Assembly: GCF_002803065.1 (NCBI RefSeq)
Contig: NZ_NNBL01000003.1
Location: 1,199,461 to 1,263,460, forward strand
Direction of reading: 5' to 3'
DNA: 64,000 nucleotides
From: Streptomyces sp. CB01635
Lineage (GTDB): Bacteria; Actinomycetota; Actinomycetes; Streptomycetales; Streptomycetaceae
Shown here: positions 42,821 through 51,600 of the stretch, piece by piece
How positions within the stretch are numbered: the stretch's first letter is position 1
Layout of the letters: each line of letters opens with the position of its first letter
Program-made: the position numbers and the translations under genes
Notes under the pieces: generated by a model
Seen by the model: only the letters and a program-made list of their open reading frames with translations
Databases searched by the model: none
What the model was told of the DNA's origin: nothing

Positions 42821-43489
42821 ATGAACACCGTCACCCGCCGAACCCGTCGTGGAGCCCTCGTTCTCGCCGCGGCGGCGATGCTGCCGCTGGCGCTGACCGC
42901 CTGCTCGAGCGACGACGGCAAGGACAAGGCGGCCTCGGACACGAAGTCGTCCGCCGCGTCCGACCAGGCGTCCGACAAGGCGAACGACAGCGGTTCGGGC
43001 GACATGAACAACGCGGACGAGCCGTTCGGCCCGGCCTGTTCCTCCGTGCCCAAGGACGGCGCGGGCTCCTTCGACGGCATGGCGAAGGACCCGGTCGCGA
43101 CCGCCGCGTCCAACAACCCGGCCCTGTCCACTCTCGTGACCGCGGTCAAGAAGGCGGGCCTGGTCGACACCCTGAACAACGCCGAGAACATCACCGTGTT
43201 CGCGCCGACCAACGACGCCTTCGCGAAGATCCCGAAGGCCGACCTGGACAAGGTCCTGAACGACAAGGCCACGCTCACCAAGATCCTCACCTACCACGTC
43301 GTGGGGCAGAAGCTCGCGCCGAAGGACCTGGAGAACGGCTCGTACGCGACGCTGGAGAAGTCCAAGCTGACGACCGCGGGCTCCGGCGAGTCCTACAAGG
43401 TCAACGACTCCGCCAGTGTGGTCTGCGGCAACGTCAAGACGGCCAACGCCAACGTCTACATCGTCGACACGGTGCTGATGCCCAAGTAG
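42821..43489 (+). CDS. Fasciclin-domain lipoprotein
   Basis: A 222-residue exported lipoprotein. The lipobox is LTAC (Cys27), followed by a Ser/Asp/Lys-rich linker to about residue 65. The fasciclin domain covers about 85-222: NPALSTLVTAVKKAGLVDTL, ITVFAPTNDAFAKIP and LTYHVVGQKL are the H1 and H2 box signatures, and the ending VYIVDTVLMPK is typical. AAGGAG lies six bases before the ATG. It is 67 bp after the molybdenum oxidoreductase gene. It corresponds to the MPT70/MPT83-like partners of mycobacterial sigK loci. Confidence 0.92.
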   Translation: MNTVTRRTRRGALVLAAAAMLPLALTACSSDDGKDKAASDTKSSAASDQASDKANDSGSGDMNNADEPFGPACSSVPKDGAGSFDGMAKDPVATAASNNPALSTLVTAVKKAGLVDTLNNAENITVFAPTNDAFAKIPKADLDKVLNDKATLTKILTYHVVGQKLAPKDLENGSYATLEKSKLTTAGSGESYKVNDSASVVCGNVKTANANVYIVDTVLMPK

Positions 43490-43765
43490 TGACGCGGGTG
43501 GCGCCGAGGGGCCGGCCGTCGGCTGCCGGCCCGTCGACGCCACCGCCACCACGGCGAACCTCCCGGGCAGGGGCGCCAACAGCAGCTCGAGCGGTACGCG
43601 ACGTCGGAGGACAGGACAGGACACGAGCGGCGGGCGATGGCCTCCACTTCGTCTGAGCGGGAGTGTCCGGTCGGATCATCCATCAGTCGAGCGCGCAGTG
43701 GGAGACGGCGATCAGCAGGTCCAGGGCGAGCCGCGGACGCAGGCGGCCAGTCCGGTTCGCGAGGC

Positions 43766-44208
43766 CTATCCCAGCTTCTTGAACATGTGGACATCTTCGG
43801 CGCCGCCCGGGATTCCCAAGGTTCGGCCGGTCTCGACATATCCGTGGCGCTGGCAGAACTCAGGTGCCTGGAAGGTGAAGGACGATACGCAGACGCGGAG
43901 GCAGCCTCGCCGGCGCGCCTCCGCCTCCGCAGCCAGGAGGATCTTTGATCCCCACCCGTCCTTACGGCTCGTCTCACGGATCCAGAGCATCTCGATGCCG
44001 AACAGCCCGCCCCACGTCCAGCCGGAAACGCCTCCGAGCAGCTCACCGGCGTCGTCGACGACCTTCACCGACAGCGAACTCTGATCTGAGCAGTGGTTCC
44101 GGTGGCGGGGAAGTTGACCTCGTCCAGGCCCTGGGACAAGCGCTCGTTGAGCTCAGAGTCGCGCTGCAAGACGCTCAACGTCTCACCGGTCGCGATCCTG
44201 CCCGCCAT
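43766..44208 (-). pseudogene. GNAT-family N-acetyltransferase, frameshifted
   Basis: The minus-strand frame from ATG 44208 reads MAGRIATGETLSVLQRD, SELNERLSQGLDEVNF and PATGTTAQI, then runs into a stop. The adjacent frame picks up LSVKVVDDAGELLGGVSGWT and continues through IEMLWIRETSRKDGWGSKIL, RRRGCLRVCVSSFTFQAPEF and YVETGRTLGIPGGAEDVHMF to the stop at 43766. In intact GNAT proteins these halves are continuous. Between codon Q (CAG, near 44088) and the GTG of VKVV there are 17 bases instead of a multiple of three, so one base appears lost. Coordinates cover both halves. A sequencing error is an alternative. Confidence 0.75.
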
Positions 44209-44273
44209 GCAGGCCGCCGGGAGCTCGAGCGGCCAGGGACACCTTGGGGGCGAGGCTCACCGGAGCCGCGGTC

Positions 44274-44384
44274 ATGGTGCTCGCGTTCCTGATGTCCCTG
44301 CTGAGTCCGCGCCCGGCCGACGCGGAGACCCCCGAGTCCGTATCGCCGGTGCGGACGTTCCGGGACCCGTCGCCCGCGAGGTGA
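44274..44384 (+). CDS. Possible small secreted/membrane peptide
   Basis: A 36-codon frame: a hydrophobic start (MVLAFLMSLLS), a possible signal cleavage after PADA, then a Pro/Ser/Arg tail (ETPESVSPVRTFRD). GGAG lies eight bases before the ATG. It is in the 300-bp space between the broken GNAT and the TrpF-like gene, which otherwise shows nothing. No family is recognised and it could be chance. Confidence 0.2.
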   Translation: MVLAFLMSLLSPRPADAETPESVSPVRTFRDPSPAR

Positions 44385-44511
44385 GTACAGGCCCCGAGCC
44401 TGCCGGGCACGGATCGTCTACGGTGACACCGGCCGCCGCGAACGAGGCCTCGGCAGCTCATCGCGCCGGGGCCGGCCCGGCGAAGGCAGAAAAGGAAGAG
44501 AGCAGGGATCG

Positions 44512-45111
44512 GTGTACGTAAAGATCTGCGGTCTGCGCACGGCGGACACACTCGACGCGGCGGTCGCGGCAGGCGCGGACGCCGTCGGATTCGTCTTCGC
44601 GCCCGGCAGCCCGCGACTGATCGGGGCCGAAGCCGTCCGCGAGCTGTCACGACGCGTGCCCGCCGCGGTCGAGACCGTGGGCGTGTTCCGGCGACAGCCC
44701 ATCGAGGAGGTCCTGGCAACGGCCTCAGCCGCGCGCCTCACCACCGTCCAGCTGCACGGTGGTGAGGAGGACGCGGCGTTCGAACGCCTCCGCGCCGAAG
44801 GGTTCCGGACGATCCGGGCCCTGGCCTGGGACGGCTATCTCGCGCGTCCGGAGATGGATCCCGCTGACCGGCTGCTCCTCGACGCCCCGGTGCCGGGCAG
44901 CGGTGCCCGCTTCGACACCGACCTGCTCGCCGAACGCCCGCCCCAGGGATTCTGGCTGCTGGCAGGGGGGCTGGACCCTGACAACGTAGGCGCGGCCGTA
45001 CGGTCGGCCGCCCCCGGTGGTGTCGATGTGTCCAGCGGCGTCGAGTCCGAGAAGGGCGTCAAGAGCGCCGACCTGATCCGCCGTTTCGTGGCGGCCGCGC
45101 GCAACGGGTAA
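44512..45111 (+). CDS. trpF: Phosphoribosylanthranilate isomerase (TrpF-like)
   Basis: A 199-residue TIM-barrel enzyme. The N-terminal VKICGLRTADTLDAAVAAGA carries the catalytic cysteine of TrpF, followed by DAVGFVFAPGSPR, VQLHGGEE, and the phosphate-binding end LLAGGLDPDNV and GVDVSSGVESEKGVKSADLI. TrpF converts N-(5-phosphoribosyl)anthranilate to CdRP in tryptophan synthesis. The GTG at 44512 is preceded by a GCAGGG purine tract. Streptomycetes usually use the dual HisA/TrpF enzyme PriA, and no other trp gene is here, so this is an extra copy. Confidence 0.88.
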   Translation: MYVKICGLRTADTLDAAVAAGADAVGFVFAPGSPRLIGAEAVRELSRRVPAAVETVGVFRRQPIEEVLATASAARLTTVQLHGGEEDAAFERLRAEGFRTIRALAWDGYLARPEMDPADRLLLDAPVPGSGARFDTDLLAERPPQGFWLLAGGLDPDNVGAAVRSAAPGGVDVSSGVESEKGVKSADLIRRFVAAARNG

Positions 45112-45210
45112 CGCATTCGCGTACCGCGCCGTCGGCCCGGTGGCCGCGCTCGCTGAATCCGCTGGACCCGAAACAGCCATCGGACCACCGGCCCGCTACA
45201 GGCTTGATCT

Positions 45211-45486
45211 GTGGGAATCACGTCGCGCCAGATCGAGATCTTCGTGACGGTCGCCGAGCATCTGCACTTCGGCCGGGTGGCGGAGGCACTCCATATCTCC
45301 CGGCCGACGGTGAGCCAGGACGTCAGCAGGCTCGAACGGGGTCCGGGGCTTGCGCTCTTCGACCGGTCCCGCCGCTCGGCGTCACTCACGCTGGCCGGCG
45401 ACGCGATGGCCGTCGAGGGGCGCAAGCTGCTCTCACGGGCCGGCGAGCCCCGGTACGGATCCTTCCTGCTGGACGACCAGGAGTGA
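45211..45486 (+). pseudogene. Truncated LysR-family regulator (HTH domain only)
   Basis: A 91-residue frame contains the LysR winged helix: SRQIEIFVTVAEHLHFGRVA, EALHISRPTVSQDVSRLE and the wing LALFDRSRRSASLTLAGDA, then stops after DDQE. LysR regulators are about 300 residues, so the ligand domain is missing. The usual ExxLG is changed to ERGPGLALF. No in-frame continuation is seen before the thioesterase gene 86 bp on. GTG at 45211 starts it. It might still bind DNA, but it is most likely a remnant. Confidence 0.7.
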
Positions 45487-45572
45487 GGTCACAGGGGGGA
45501 GGCGGAGAATAGGTACGGCAGGAGAAATCCCGACGGAACTCTCGACAGAATTCTCGACCTGGGAGCGTTGCG

Positions 45573-46019
45573 ATGACAGGACGATCCGGGCCGTTCTGGG
45601 ATGGCGTGGAGGGGCGCGCGCCGCTGCCACCGGCGGCGGCCACGCTGGGGTTGGAGGTCCTCGACGCGGACGGTGACAACGGCACCGTCGAGCTGGCCTT
45701 CACCGCGACGGAGGACTTCACCAACCCGGCCGGGAACGTGCTGGGCGCCTTCCTCGCCGCGATGCTCTACGACACGGTCGGTCCCGCACTTCTGGCCACG
45801 CTCGAACCGGACCAGTTCCAGTCCACGCTGGAACTCCACACCCAATTCCTGAGGCCCGTCCGCCCGGGCCGGATCATCGGGAAGGGGCGCGTGGTGCACC
45901 GGGCAGGGGACGTCGCCTTCCTGGAAGCCACCCTCTCCGATTCCGGCGGGGCGACCATAGCGACCGCCAGTGCCACGGCCCGAGTCATCCCCCTCGACCA
46001 AGCGCCGACGTCGGCCTGA
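45573..46019 (+). CDS. PaaI-type hotdog-fold thioesterase
   Basis: A 148-residue hotdog-fold protein. The central helix segment FTNPAGNVLGAFLAAMLYDT holds the NPxGxxxGG-like active-site loop (with A for the second G), LELHTQFLRPVRPGRIIGKG forms the edge strand, and VAFLEATLSDSGGATIATAS the C-terminal strand. PaaI-type members hydrolyse acyl-CoA thioesters. The ATG at 45573 follows a GGGAG sequence. The gene stands alone between the LysR stub and a tandem repeat. The substrate is unknown. Confidence 0.85.
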   Translation: MTGRSGPFWDGVEGRAPLPPAAATLGLEVLDADGDNGTVELAFTATEDFTNPAGNVLGAFLAAMLYDTVGPALLATLEPDQFQSTLELHTQFLRPVRPGRIIGKGRVVHRAGDVAFLEATLSDSGGATIATASATARVIPLDQAPTSA

Positions 46020-46083
46020 CCGCATTGTGAACTGAATTACATGCTCGGACTGTCGCGGTTTGCTCGTCACCACGCGAGCTGTC

Positions 46084-46173
46084 ACGAGACACGAGACACG
46101 AGACACGAGACACGAGACACGAGACACGAGACACGAGACACGAGACACGAGACACGAGACACGAGACACGAGA
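46084..46173. repeat. Heptanucleotide tandem repeat (ACGAGAC), about 12.9 copies
   Basis: Ninety bases consist of ACGAGAC repeated head to tail without a mismatch: 12 full copies plus six bases. It lies between the thioesterase stop at 46019 and the Sel1-type gene start at 46259. The period is not a multiple of three, so the tract is probably non-coding. Perfect arrays like this change length by slippage. Confidence 0.95.
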
Positions 46174-46258
46174 TGTGAATCCGGGGCCCTGGGCCCCTGA
46201 ACTCGGCGCCGATGTCCCGCTGTTGGTTGAGTCGCGGCTGGATGGAACGATCTCTCGC

Positions 46259-47944
46259 ATGGCACTACAGAACGAAGCGCAGACCATCGAGGAACATGGC
46301 GAGGGCCTCGTCGCCGCCGCGGTAGCGGGCGACGAGGAGATCGCCCGTCGCCACACCGACTTCTTTGTACTCGGCCGCCGGGTCGACGAGGGAATCCCCT
46401 ACTGGGAGCGGGCAGTTGAGGCGGGTGACGCCTTCTCGGCGTACACCCTCGCCCGCTACCGGAAGATCCGGGGTGACCGCCGGGAGGCCGAGCGGCTCTA
46501 CCGCCTTGCCGCGGACCGCCACTCCGGCTGCGCGTACGGTCTGGCCGTACTGCTCAAGGAGAACGGTGACCCGGAGGCTGCGGAATGGTTCCGGGAAGGC
46601 TGGGAGATGGGCCGTCTCGACTGCAAGATCGAGCTGGGCAAGCTCCTTGCAGCCGAGGGAAAGCCGGACGAGGCAGCCGAGTTCCTGATGAAGGGCGTGG
46701 ACATCGGGGACATCGCCGTCTTCCGGTGGGTGCAGCTCTTCGAGCACATTCGCGAGACCTTCGACCGGGTCGCCGATGACCTCGAGGCGGCGGAGGACGC
46801 CGAGGACGGCGAGGCCGCGGGCGAGGCGGTGGAACCCCTGGGGGAGTTGGACGGTGAGTTCAAGGACTATCCCGGTCTGACCAACGAAGCTGGGAACTAC
46901 TTCTGCAGGGCCGGACGCCTCAGCCCGGTGGCTCTCGTCGAGCACGCGATCTTCCTTGAGCGGCACCACTCCGACGACCGCTGGCCCGAGGTCCGTGAAC
47001 TCCTCCTGCGCTCCCACCGCGAGGGGTACGACGGCGCGGCCTTCATCCTGGGCCTGTTCAACGAGGAGCGCGGGGAACTCGCCGAGGCCGAGCATTGGTA
47101 CGCCCTCGCGGCCGACACGGGGCACCGTGCTGCGCTGGTGAGGCTCTCCGACCTGTTCCGCCGGCAGCGCCGGCTCGATGAGGCCGAGGCCTGGCTGAGG
47201 GAGGTCGACCCCGACGACGAGGTCGTTCCCGATCGGCTCGCCAAGATCGCCCGGCTCCGTGAGGAGGACGAGGTGCCGCCCGAGCAGGATCTGCGCCGTT
47301 TGCAGGAACTGCGTCAACGGGCCGAGGCCGGGGATCTCCAGGCTTCGTACGCGTACGGGAAGATGCTCTACGAGTGGGGTGGGGCGGCGGCACGCTGGAT
47401 GCTTCCCTGGCACGAACCCGCGGCGCTGGCGGGCGACATGGCGGCTGCGGCCGATCTCAGGTGGCTCTATGACGACCTGGGTGAACCAGTGCAGCGCGAT
47501 CACTGGAAGCGGATCGCCGCGGAGGCCGGGGACCACGATGCCTGCGGTGCCATGGCCTGGCTTTCCGAATACCACAAGGACTACCAGGAGGCCGAGCGGT
47601 GGTACGTCCGCGCGGCAGCCGACAACAGCGCACTGAACGCGATGCTGGCGGGTAAGGCCATCGCTCAGCGCGGTGCGTACGAGGAAGCCGAGCCGTTCCT
47701 GCGCAAGGCATGGGAAGAGGGCCGGGACGAGGCGTTCGGCACCGAGACGGCGGGGTACTACGGCCTCGTGCTGAACCGGACCGGACGCCACGAGGAGGCC
47801 GTGGACGTGCTGCGCGTGGCCGCCGAGCACTGGCGGGAGGACGTCAGGTCCCGCTACGACGCGGATGATCTGGACGTGCTGTCCCGGATGCTGGACCCTC
47901 AGGACGAGCTGGAGGCCGCCGAGGAGGCACTGGCGGCGGGCTGA
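46259..47944 (+). CDS. Sel1/TPR-repeat protein
   Basis: A 561-residue all-helical repeat protein. Helix pairs with the A/G-x2-Y/F-x-LG-type pattern recur along its length: AERLYRLAADRHSGCAYGLA, GYDGAAFILGLFNEERGELA, EAEHWYALAADTGHRAALVR and EAERWYVRAAADNSALNAML. Residues about 180-215 are an acidic linker (AAEDAEDGEAAGEAVEPLGE). No signal peptide, so cytoplasmic. Such proteins scaffold protein complexes. The open frame starts at 46175, but ATG 46259 (MALQNEAQT) begins the helical part. A 90-bp heptamer repeat lies 85 bp upstream. Partners unknown. Confidence 0.8.
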   Translation: MALQNEAQTIEEHGEGLVAAAVAGDEEIARRHTDFFVLGRRVDEGIPYWERAVEAGDAFSAYTLARYRKIRGDRREAERLYRLAADRHSGCAYGLAVLLKENGDPEAAEWFREGWEMGRLDCKIELGKLLAAEGKPDEAAEFLMKGVDIGDIAVFRWVQLFEHIRETFDRVADDLEAAEDAEDGEAAGEAVEPLGELDGEFKDYPGLTNEAGNYFCRAGRLSPVALVEHAIFLERHHSDDRWPEVRELLLRSHREGYDGAAFILGLFNEERGELAEAEHWYALAADTGHRAALVRLSDLFRRQRRLDEAEAWLREVDPDDEVVPDRLAKIARLREEDEVPPEQDLRRLQELRQRAEAGDLQASYAYGKMLYEWGGAAARWMLPWHEPAALAGDMAAAADLRWLYDDLGEPVQRDHWKRIAAEAGDHDACGAMAWLSEYHKDYQEAERWYVRAAADNSALNAMLAGKAIAQRGAYEEAEPFLRKAWEEGRDEAFGTETAGYYGLVLNRTGRHEEAVDVLRVAAEHWREDVRSRYDADDLDVLSRMLDPQDELEAAEEALAAG

Positions 47945-48004
47945 GGGGAGCCGGGCCCGCCGGCCGGTTCTGCCGTTGGCCGTCGGGGCGCGCCCGGTGG
48001 GCTC

Positions 48005-48643
48005 CTACTGCTCCGGGGGCTCCAGGAGCCGTCCCACCGCCTCTTCCAGTACGGCGATCCGGTCGGCGAGGCCCGCCGCCTCGGGTGCGTCCGAACCGTC
48101 TCCTTCGCGCAGCAGGCGTTGCACCTGGGCGAGTTGACGTTCGACGTCAGCCAGCCGGTGCTGCTCCTCGGGTGGGTGCGTGGGCACATCGACCGCCAGA
48201 AGGCGCGTCAACTGCTCAGCCTGTTCCGCGAGTTGACGGTTCTTGCGGTGAAGGTCCAGGAAGACGTTGACCTTGGTCCGCAGCAGCCACGGGTCGAACG
48301 GCTTGATCAGGAAGTCGGCCGCTCCGACCGTGTAGCCGCGGTAGGCGTAGTTCGGATCGACCGCCGCACCGGTCAGCAGGATGATCGGGACGTCCTTGGT
48401 CTGGTGGAGCCCCTTGATGTTGGCTGCGGTCTCGAAACCGTTCATGCCGGGCATCATCACGTCGATGAGCGCGACGGCGAAGTCCTGCCGCAGCATCGCC
48501 TTGAGAGCTGCCTCGCCCGAGCGCGCACGGACCACCCGGGCGAGCGAGCCGAGTACGGCTTCGAGGGCGACCAGGTTCTCCTCCATGTCGTCGACGATGA
48601 GGATGCTGGAGGCGTCCGCCGCTGCTCCCTGCGGTGCTGTCAT
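48005..48643 (-). CDS. Single-domain response regulator with coiled-coil tail
   Basis: A 212-residue regulator. The receiver domain occupies about residues 13-130: ILIVDDMEENLVALEAVL, the phospho-acceptor in VALIDVMMPGMNGFETA, the switch in IILLTGAA and the lysine in FLIKPFDPWLLRTKV. The C-terminal 80 residues are a helical, Gln/Leu-rich segment (RQLAEQAEQLTRLLAV, then DVERQLAQVQRLL) that could form a coiled coil. No DNA-binding domain is present. It overlaps the HAMP-array kinase stop by four bases (ATGA), so it is its likely partner. Confidence 0.9.
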   Translation of the reverse strand: MTAPQGAAADASSILIVDDMEENLVALEAVLGSLARVVRARSGEAALKAMLRQDFAVALIDVMMPGMNGFETAANIKGLHQTKDVPIILLTGAAVDPNYAYRGYTVGAADFLIKPFDPWLLRTKVNVFLDLHRKNRQLAEQAEQLTRLLAVDVPTHPPEEQHRLADVERQLAQVQRLLREGDGSDAPEAAGLADRIAVLEEAVGRLLEPPEQ

Positions 48644-51600
48644 GTCGCCTGCCCCGTGGTGTCGCCGGGGTTGCCCGGAGGCGGTTCCGAGGGGGTGTGC
48701 GGGTCGAGGAGCCGGCAGATCACCGACAGCAGCCGGTCGACGTCCACCGGCTTGGGGATGTAGTCGTTCGCGCCGCTCTCGATCGCCTTCTCGCGGTCGC
48801 CCGGCATGGCCTTGGCGGTGAGCGCGATGACCGGCAGGTTCGCGAAGCGCGGTGTGCGCCGCATCGCTCCGATCATCTCGTAACCATCCATCTCGGGCAT
48901 CATGATGTCCATCAGCACCAGGGACACATCGGGTGTCCGGTCGAGGACCTCGAGGCCCTCGCGGCCGTTCTCGGCGTACTTGACGCTGATGCCGACGCGG
49001 CCCAGCACATGGGTCAGCGCGAAGACGTTCCGGATGTCGTCATCGACGATCAGGATGCGGCGGTTGGCCAGTACCCCGGCCGCGTCGCCGGTCAGCCACT
49101 CCTTGAGCCGGGTCGTCTCCGGCCAGCTGGTGTGTTCGTCCGCGATGGCGAGGCTGCCGAGTTCGTCGGGGGTACGGACTCTCGTCAGGGGCGCGGCCTC
49201 CCGCGTGCTCAAGGCCTCGTACTGCGCGGTCCCGGAGAGGGCCGCGGGCCGGCTGCCCGCAGAGCCCGGTCCGGCGATGGCCTGCACGTCGCCGCTCGCG
49301 GGGAGCGGTTCCACGATGGGGGCTGTGTAGTGCACGGGCACGAAGAGCGTGAAGGTGGAGCCGACGCCCGGCTCGCTCTCGGCCATGATCCGGCCGCCGA
49401 GCAGGGCCGCCATGTCCCGGCTGATGGAGAGGCCGAGACCGGTGCCGCCGTACTTGCGGTTGGTGGCGCCGTCGGACTGCTGGAACGCCTCGAAGATCCC
49501 GCTGAGCATCTCCGGCTGGATGCCGATTCCCGTGTCCTTGACGGCAAGGCCGATGACGGCGTCCGCGTCGCGCAGCGTCTCCTCCTCGAAGTTCGTCGGC
49601 GTCGCACGTTCCACGAGCAGCTCCACCCCGCCGGACGAGGTGAACTTCACCGCGTTCGAGAGGAGGTTGCGGAGGATCTGCTGGAGTCGCTGCTCGTCGG
49701 AGTAGAGCTCCTGGGGAACGTCCTCGCCGACCGTGATGTCGAACGACAGGCCCCGGTCCCCGGAGAGCGGCTGGAAGGTGGCCCGTACGTAGTCGAGCAG
49801 TTTGTTCAGCGGCAGCTTCTTGGGGTGCACATCCATCCGGCCCGCTTCGATCTTCGACAGGTCGAGGATGTCGTTGATCAGTTGCAGCAGGTCGGAGCCC
49901 GCCTGGTGGATGGTGACGGCGAACTCCACCTCCTCCGCGGAGAGCCGGCCGGAGGGATTGTCGGCGAGCAGCCGGGACAGCACGAGGAGCGAGTTGAGGG
50001 GTGTGCGCAGCTCGTGCGACATGTTCGCCAGGAACTCGGACTTGTACTGGGAGGACGTGGCAAGGAGCGCCGCCTTCTCCTCCAGCTTGGCGTTGGTGAG
50101 CTGCAACTCGTCGGAGCGCTGGCGCAGTTCGGCGGTGAGGCGCTGGGACTCGGAGAGGAGGGACTCGGTGCGGGAGTTGGCGATGATGGTGTTGATGGAG
50201 ACACCGATGGTGTTCACGAACTGGTCGACGAAGGCGAGGTGGACCTCGCTGAAGCGGCTGAACGAGGCGAGTTCGATGACGCCGAGCACCCGGTCCTCGA
50301 AGAGGATCGGCAGGATGACGATGCTGGCCGGCGGCGCGGCGCCGAGGCCGGAGCTGATGGTGATGTAGTCCGCGGGGACCGCGTCGACGAGGATTCGCCG
50401 TTTCTCCGCGGCGGCCTGGGTGATCAGGCCCCAGCCGGGCCCGCCGAGGCTGAGCCGGGGACGCGGCCTGTGGCCTTCTTCCTGGCCGGTGCCGTAACCG
50501 GCCAGGAGCTCCAGGTCCTCGCCCGATTCCGCACTCGCCTCGGCCAGGAAGAACGCACCGTACTGGGCGTTCACCAGAGGGGTCAGCTCGCGCAGGATCA
50601 GGTCGGCGACCTCGACCAGGTCGCGGTGGCCCTGCATGAGCCCGGCGATACGGGCCAGGTTGGACTCCAGCCAGTCCTTCGCCCGGGTCGTCTCACGGAG
50701 GTTCGCCACCATGAGGTTGATGTTGTCCTTGAGGGTGGCGACCTCGCCCTGGGCCTCCACCGAGATGGAGCCGGACATGTCGCCCTGCGTGACGGCGCTG
50801 GCGACCTCGGCGATCGCGCGCACCTGGGTGGTCAGGTTCAGGGCCAGCTCGTTGACGCTGGTGGTCAGCCGCTTCCACGTTCCGTAGACGCCCTCCACGC
50901 GGGCCTGGCCGCCCAGCTGCCCCTCCGAGCCCACCTCGCGGGCCACACGCGTGACCTCGGACGCGAACGCGGAGAGCGTGTCGACCATCGTGTTGATCGT
51001 GGTCTTGAGCTCCAGGATCTCGCCACGTGCGTCGACGTCGATCTTCTTGGACAGGTCGCCGCGCGCGACGGCGGTGGCGACCTGGGCGATGTTGCGGACC
51101 TGGGAGGTCAGGTTGTCGGCCATGAAGTTGACGTTGTCCGTGAGGTTCTCCCAGACCCCGGACGCGCCGTGGACCTGGGCACGGCCGCCGAGCCGCCCCT
51201 CGGTGCCGACCTCGCGGGCCACGCGGGTCACCTCGTCCGCGAACGCCCTCAGCTGCTGGACCATCGTGTTGACGGTGTCCTTCAGCTCCAGGATCTCGCC
51301 GCGCGCGTCGACGTCGATCTTCTTCGACAGGTCTCCGTTGGCCACGGCGGTGGTGACCTGGGCGATGTTGCGGACCTGCGACGTCAGGTTGAGCGCCATG
51401 AAGTTCACGTTGTCGGTGAGGTCCTTCCAGACCCCCGAAGCGCCCCTGACCTGGGCCTGTCCGCCCAGGTTGCCCTCGGTGCCGACCTCGCGGGCGACGC
51501 GGGTGACCTCGTCGGCGAAGGCGGAGAGCTGGTCGACCATCGTGTTGATCGTCGACTTCAGCTCGAGGATCTCTCCCTTGGCCTCCACAGTGATCGTCTT

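Noticed and set aside
46084..46173. CRISPR-like array
   Set aside because: The unit is only 7 bp, with no spacers and no Cas genes, so it is a simple tandem repeat.
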